From assembly GCF_005145025.1 (NCBI RefSeq), contig NZ_CP039695.1:3271501-3335500 (forward strand): 64,000 bases of DNA, read 5' to 3'. Both the position numbers and the translations under genes were made by a program. Under the pieces are notes generated by a model. It was not told the DNA's origin. It did no database searches and saw nothing but the letters and a program-made list of their open reading frames with translations. Positions 60,480 to 64,000 of the stretch are shown here, piece after piece. The DNA comes from Novosphingobium sp. EMRT-2. Its GTDB lineage: Bacteria > Pseudomonadota > Alphaproteobacteria > Sphingomonadales > Sphingomonadaceae. Positions within the stretch are counted from its first letter, which is position 1. Each line of letters begins with the position of its first letter.

Positions 60480-62315
60480 CTATTTTCCGGCCGTGCGGAT
60501 ATATTCGTCGATGTTGAGCCCCAGCACGTCGAGCGGAACGTTGCCGCCGCCGACCACCGCATCGTCGAAATCGCGCAGGTCGAAGCGAGCGCCCAATGCC
60601 GCCTTCGCGCGGGCGCGCTGGCGCAGGATCTCGCTATGGCCGATCTTGTAGCCGCAGGCTTGCCCCGGCCAGCTGCAATAGCGATCCACCTCGCTCGTCA
60701 CCTCGTCGATCCCCGATCCGTTGGTCTCCGCGAACCAGCGGATCGCCTGCTCGCGCGACCAGCGGCGGGAATGCAGCCCGGTATCGACCACCAGGCGGCA
60801 AGCGCGGAAGGCGATTGACTGGAGATAGCCGAGCTGGCCGACCGGATCGCCATCGTAGGCGCCCAGTTCGTCGCCCAGCGTTTCGGCATAGAGCGCCCAA
60901 CCTTCGGTGTAGGCGTTGAATGCCAGAATCGCACGGATCACCGGCAGTTGCTGCGCGTATTCGCCCTGCCAGACGTGGCCGGGCAGGGCTTCGTGATGGA
61001 CCAGCGTGGGCAGGCTGTACTTGCTGTGCAGGCGCGTGGTGTGGAGGTTGATCCACATGCGCCCGGGCACCGAGCCGTCGATCGATCCGGGGCCGCCATA
61101 GGCGCCCGGCGCGCCCGGTTCCTCGGCCAGCGGCAGGCGGCGGACTTCCACATTGCCGCGCGCCAGCTTGCGGAAGGCCAGCGGCAGCTTCCCGCGGATG
61201 AAGTCCAGCCGCTTCTGGATGAACGCGACGATCTGGGCGCGTCCTTCGTCGTTGTCGGGGAACTGGAAGCGCGGGTCGTTGCCCAGCGCGGTCATGCGTT
61301 CGCCAACGGTGCCCTTGGTGTACCCGAGCCCGCGCAGGATCGGGTCCATACGCGCCTGCAGCGCCTTCAGTTCCTCCTGTCCGAGCTGGTGGATTTCGTC
61401 GGGCGTCATGCGCGTGGTGGTGCTGGCGCGTAGCGCCCAGGCGTACCACGCTTCGCCGTCGGGGCGGGTGCTCATGCCCGCGTCGGAGGCCGCGCTGGCA
61501 CGCTGGCGTCGCAGTTCGGCGATCTGGCGTTCGAGCGCCGGGACGACCTTGCCGGTGGCGATGGAGCGCGCGCGCCCGGCCCAGTCGGCCGCGATGCCTT
61601 TCGACTTCGTGCGCCGGTCGATCGAATCGACCAGTCCGCCACCCTGGCGCGCGTCGGCCAGCGAGGCTTCGAGCTGCGCCAGCGCCTTATCGAGCAGGAA
61701 ATCGGGCGCGATCACTCTCTGCGCTGCCGTATCGCGCAGGCGATCCGTTTCGGCGTCGAGCGTTCCGGGATAGGCGGCGAGGCGCGCGAGATAGGCTTCG
61801 GCATCCGCCGCATCGGCGATGGGATGATCCGAATCGAGAAACTTCGGCACGTCGAGATAGGCGCCGACGTTCTGGATCACGACATAGGGCGTGTTGCGGT
61901 AATTGCCGACGGTGATGTCGCCATAGGGCAGGGCGAACCCATCGAGCGCGGTCTGGTAGGCGCTTTTGACCACGGCCAGACTGGTGCGCGTGGAATGGTC
62001 GAGGCCGGAGGCATCGGTGGCGGCGATCCGGGCCAGATCGGCGCGCAGCAGGGCGGCGATGGCACGTTGCGCGGCCGCCGACTTGTCCCCCAGCTTCGCA
62101 CGCAGCGCGGCGTGCGCGCCCGTGTCGATGCCAAGGCTTGTGGCGGTTTCGGGGAAGAAATCCAGCAGCCGCCACGCGATGCCGTCCAGCAGGGCGTTGG
62201 CGTCCGCCGCCGAGGCGGGGGCTGCGCGGGCCGGGATCGCGAAGGCGGCGGCGGTGGCGCCTAGGCCGCCCAAGGCGGCGCGGCGGGTGATTCCGTTCGT
62301 TTCGTGCGTAACCAT
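60480..62315 (-). CDS. DUF885 family (zinc peptidase-like) exported protein
   Basis: A 611-residue exported protein. The N-terminus has a twin-arginine-like signal (GITRRAALGGLGATAAAF) cleaved near residue 30. The body belongs to DUF885: the HEALPGH segment (HHEALPGHVWQGEYAQ) resembles the metal-binding HExxxGH site, and a later YTEGWALYAETLGDELGAY carries the downstream Glu seen in gluzincin-like peptidases. It is probably a periplasmic carboxypeptidase of unknown substrate. ATG 62315 is placed at the signal peptide. It is transcribed against the GFA gene. Confidence 0.88.
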   Translation of the reverse strand: MVTHETNGITRRAALGGLGATAAAFAIPARAAPASAADANALLDGIAWRLLDFFPETATSLGIDTGAHAALRAKLGDKSAAAQRAIAALLRADLARIAATDASGLDHSTRTSLAVVKSAYQTALDGFALPYGDITVGNYRNTPYVVIQNVGAYLDVPKFLDSDHPIADAADAEAYLARLAAYPGTLDAETDRLRDTAAQRVIAPDFLLDKALAQLEASLADARQGGGLVDSIDRRTKSKGIAADWAGRARSIATGKVVPALERQIAELRRQRASAASDAGMSTRPDGEAWYAWALRASTTTRMTPDEIHQLGQEELKALQARMDPILRGLGYTKGTVGERMTALGNDPRFQFPDNDEGRAQIVAFIQKRLDFIRGKLPLAFRKLARGNVEVRRLPLAEEPGAPGAYGGPGSIDGSVPGRMWINLHTTRLHSKYSLPTLVHHEALPGHVWQGEYAQQLPVIRAILAFNAYTEGWALYAETLGDELGAYDGDPVGQLGYLQSIAFRACRLVVDTGLHSRRWSREQAIRWFAETNGSGIDEVTSEVDRYCSWPGQACGYKIGHSEILRQRARAKAALGARFDLRDFDDAVVGGGNVPLDVLGLNIDEYIRTAGK

Positions 62316-62481
62316 GCCGCAACCCTGTCCGCGCGGCGGTGGGAAGTCAAACGCGGCTTGCCGGCTCCGCCTTTTTGGCTTTGTCCAGCACAACTTACGC
62401 TGCGCCGGCGAATGTTGCACTGGAACTGGCGCGCCGTCCCGCTAGGCTGTGGTTCGGAGCCCAATCGCAGGAGTCTTCCTC

Positions 62482-62841
62482 ATGAGCATTTTCGATTCGA
62501 TTCTCGGCCAGATCAGCAGCAACGTGGATGTGAAGAACCTTGCCGCCAAGGTTGGCATCGATCCCGCGACGGCCGAAACCGCCATCGCCGCATTGGCCGC
62601 CGGCCACCAGGCCAAGGGTGACACGATCGAGACCGCCGCCGCCAATTCGGGCGTCGACGCTGGCGTGCTTCAGCAGATCGTGGGGCATATCGGGGGCGAA
62701 GGTTCGCTCGGCCAGTTCGCCTCGATGATCGGCAGCCATCCCGAAGCGCTGGACAAGATCACCGGCTTTCTTGACAAGGATCAGGACGGCAGCGTGATGG
62801 ATGATATCGCGGGTATGGCGCAGGGCTTCCTCAAGAGCTAA
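62482..62841 (+). CDS. Hypothetical protein, DUF937-like
   Basis: A 119-residue soluble protein with the repeated helical pattern of DUF937/YidB-type proteins: SIFDSILGQISSNVDVKNLA, then GVDAGVLQQIVGHIGGEGSL and ALDKITGFLDKDQDGSVMDD. The DKDQDG turn could bind calcium, EF-hand-like, but this is speculative. CAGGAG nine bases upstream fixes the start at 62482. No function known. The small membrane protein gene follows ten bases later. Confidence 0.72.
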   Translation: MSIFDSILGQISSNVDVKNLAAKVGIDPATAETAIAALAAGHQAKGDTIETAAANSGVDAGVLQQIVGHIGGEGSLGQFASMIGSHPEALDKITGFLDKDQDGSVMDDIAGMAQGFLKS

Positions 62842-62850
62842 CGCCTATCG

Positions 62851-63051
62851 ATGCTCGACGCCGTCCTGTCCATGTTGATGCTTGCCGCCATCGCACTGGC
62901 GGCGGGCGCGTTCGTCCTGTTCCGGCGCGGGGAGCGCAAGCGCCCCGTGCTGATGCTGGTGCTGGCGGCGGTGATGTTGGTGAACCTCGGCATCTGGACG
63001 CTGCCCGATGCCGGGGGCAACACGCTGGCGCAGAATACGCAGCCGCAATAG
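62851..63051 (+). CDS. Small two-helix membrane protein
   Basis: A 66-residue protein with two predicted transmembrane helices (VLSMLMLAAIALAAGAFVLF and VLMLVLAAVMLVNLGIWTL) joined by a basic loop (RRGERKRP), which would lie in the cytoplasm. The C-terminal tail is Gln/Asn-rich. I do not recognise it. It directly follows the DUF937-like gene and shares its orientation. Confidence 0.7.
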   Translation: MLDAVLSMLMLAAIALAAGAFVLFRRGERKRPVLMLVLAAVMLVNLGIWTLPDAGGNTLAQNTQPQ

Positions 63052-63104
63052 GGCTTTGCCCAGCGGACCGGCGGGCCGTGCCTAAGCAGGCCCACCGCTT
63101 TCGC

Positions 63105-63761
63105 TCACTTGATCGGGCAGTCCGGCGAAAGCCGCATGTCCAGATAATTGTCGACCGACTTCATCAGATCGTCGAGTTCGTTCTCGAAGAAGTGATTGGC
63201 GCGCGGAATCTCGTCATGGTGGATCGTGATGTGCTTCTGCGTGCGCAGCTTGTCGACCAGCTTCTGCACCGCGTTGGGCGTCACCACCGTATCGGCGTTG
63301 CCCTGCACGATGATGCCCGAGGCGGGGCAGGGGGCGAGGAAGCTGAAGTCATACATGTTGGCCGGCGGCGCGACCGAGATGAAGCCCCGGATTTCCGGAC
63401 GGCGCATCAGCAACTGCATGCCGATCAGCGCGCCGAAGCTGTAGCCGGCGATCCACGTGGTCGAGGCTTCGGGGTGGATGGACTGCACCCAGTCGAGCGC
63501 GGCGGCCGCGTCCGACAGTTCGCCGATGCCGTTGTCGAAGCTGCCCTGGCTGCGCCCGACGCCGCGGAAGTTGAAGCGCAGCGTGGCGAAACCGCGCGCC
63601 ACGAAGGTCTTGTACAGAGCCTGCGTGATGCGATCGTTCATCGTGCCGCCCGCTTGCGGGTGCGGATGCAGGATCATGGCCACGGGCGCGCGCGAACGGG
63701 TGGCGGGCTGGAAGCGGCCTTCAAGGCGGCCTTCGGGACCGGGGAAGATGACTGCGGGCAT
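63105..63761 (-). CDS. Alpha/beta-hydrolase (small, cytoplasmic)
   Basis: A 218-residue hydrolase. It has MILHPHPQAGGTMND, LRFNFRGVGRSQG, the nucleophile elbow IAGYSFGALIGMQLL (Ser in GYSFGA) and the acid-histidine pair near QGNADTVVTP and IPRANHFFENELDD. This is the COG2945-type family, usually annotated as a conserved alpha/beta hydrolase. It is divergent from the cysteine desulfurase gene at the right edge, an arrangement often conserved in Sphingomonadales. Confidence 0.9.
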   Translation of the reverse strand: MPAVIFPGPEGRLEGRFQPATRSRAPVAMILHPHPQAGGTMNDRITQALYKTFVARGFATLRFNFRGVGRSQGSFDNGIGELSDAAAALDWVQSIHPEASTTWIAGYSFGALIGMQLLMRRPEIRGFISVAPPANMYDFSFLAPCPASGIIVQGNADTVVTPNAVQKLVDKLRTQKHITIHHDEIPRANHFFENELDDLMKSVDNYLDMRLSPDCPIK

Positions 63762-63899
63762 CGTGTGACCTGGTTATCCTGCTTGCAAAGCCGCGCTGGC
63801 GGAAAATGCCGGGGCTGGGATTTGGAACGAAGCGCTATATAGAAACGCCGCCCCCGAAAGCAATGTTTCCGGCGCGATCATAACGGGACACGTGATTCC

Positions 63900-64000
63900 T
63901 TGCCTGCCGAACCGCTCTATCTTGACCATGCCGCCACCACCCCGTTGCTGCCGCAGGCGCGCGCCGCGCTGGTGGAGGGCTTCGACGCGTGGGCCAATCC
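63900..64000 (+). CDS. Cysteine desulfurase, N-terminal fragment (cut by window edge)
   Basis: The last 101 bases encode LPAEPLYLDHAATTPLLPQARA then LVEGFDAWANP, the standard opening of the NifS/IscS family (YLDHAATTPL). Such PLP enzymes take sulfur from cysteine for iron-sulfur cluster assembly. TTG at 63900 is the only start I can place in this frame; the GTG at 63892 is in another frame. The rest lies outside the window. Confidence 0.82.
   Translation, partial: MPAEPLYLDHAATTPLLPQARAALVEGFDAWAN

Noticed and set aside
1..64000. CRISPR arrays, rRNA operons or prophage modules
   Set aside because: No regularly spaced direct repeats, rRNA-like stretches or phage structural genes were found.

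Overview
The window reads as chromosomal DNA of a GC-rich alphaproteobacterium, most likely from the Sphingomonadales (Novosphingobium/Sphingomonas-like). This rests on the pckA // chvI-chvG-hprK-rapZ-PTS-HPr neighbourhood, the truncated HPr kinase, a large TonB-dependent receptor and very GC-biased third codon positions. I see no rRNA, tRNA, CRISPR array or prophage.

Layout. 0-5.2 kb: end of an aromatic aminotransferase, a GNAT acetyltransferase, a GH76-like glycosidase, a MarR regulator and a TonB-dependent receptor. 5.2-16.8 kb: a probable catabolic island for an N-methylated or quaternary amine. It holds a leftward five-gene operon (Rieske oxygenase plus soxBDAG, all overlapping), and rightward two paralogous PYROXD2-type flavin oxidoreductases, an APC permease and a BetI-like TetR regulator. 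16.8-27.9 kb: TPR-sulfotransferase, hydrolase, an OmpR/EnvZ-type pair, carbonic anhydrase with a SulP transporter, DacB-type peptidase, glyoxalase, S-formylglutathione hydrolase and a PsiF-like protein. 28-37.6 kb: hisG-hisD-nusB, DUF2332, LtrA, hydrolase, SDR, Nudix, BolA, J-domain protein, MlaA. 37.7-45 kb: pckA divergent from chvI-chvG-hprK-rapZ-EIIA-HPr, then an rRNA methyltransferase. 45-54 kb: lipoproteins, rmuC, an odd AT-richer gap with hairpins, def, recR, fmt, truA, a medium-chain reductase, a REP-like palindrome and an orphan cobS.

53.8-60.4 kb: a TetR-headed run of detoxification-type genes (VOC, DUF1428, double VOC, PhnB-like VOC, GST, AHSA1/SRPBCC, GFA). The TetR promoter is completely covered by a perfect 24-bp palindrome. 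The DUF1428 gene of this run is interrupted after its tenth base by a complete 2,240-nt group II intron (54922-57161) carrying its own reverse transcriptase. Both splice sites can be placed to the base: the joined exons restore the reading frame, domain V and a domain VI with a bulged branch-point A are present, and an 11-nt hairpin loop pairs with the last six bases of the 5' exon. This is the most notable thing in the window.

60.4-64 kb: a DUF885 peptidase, two small proteins, an alpha/beta hydrolase, and the start of a cysteine desulfurase running off the right edge. Many long antisense open frames exist because of the GC skew; they were judged to be shadows and left out.
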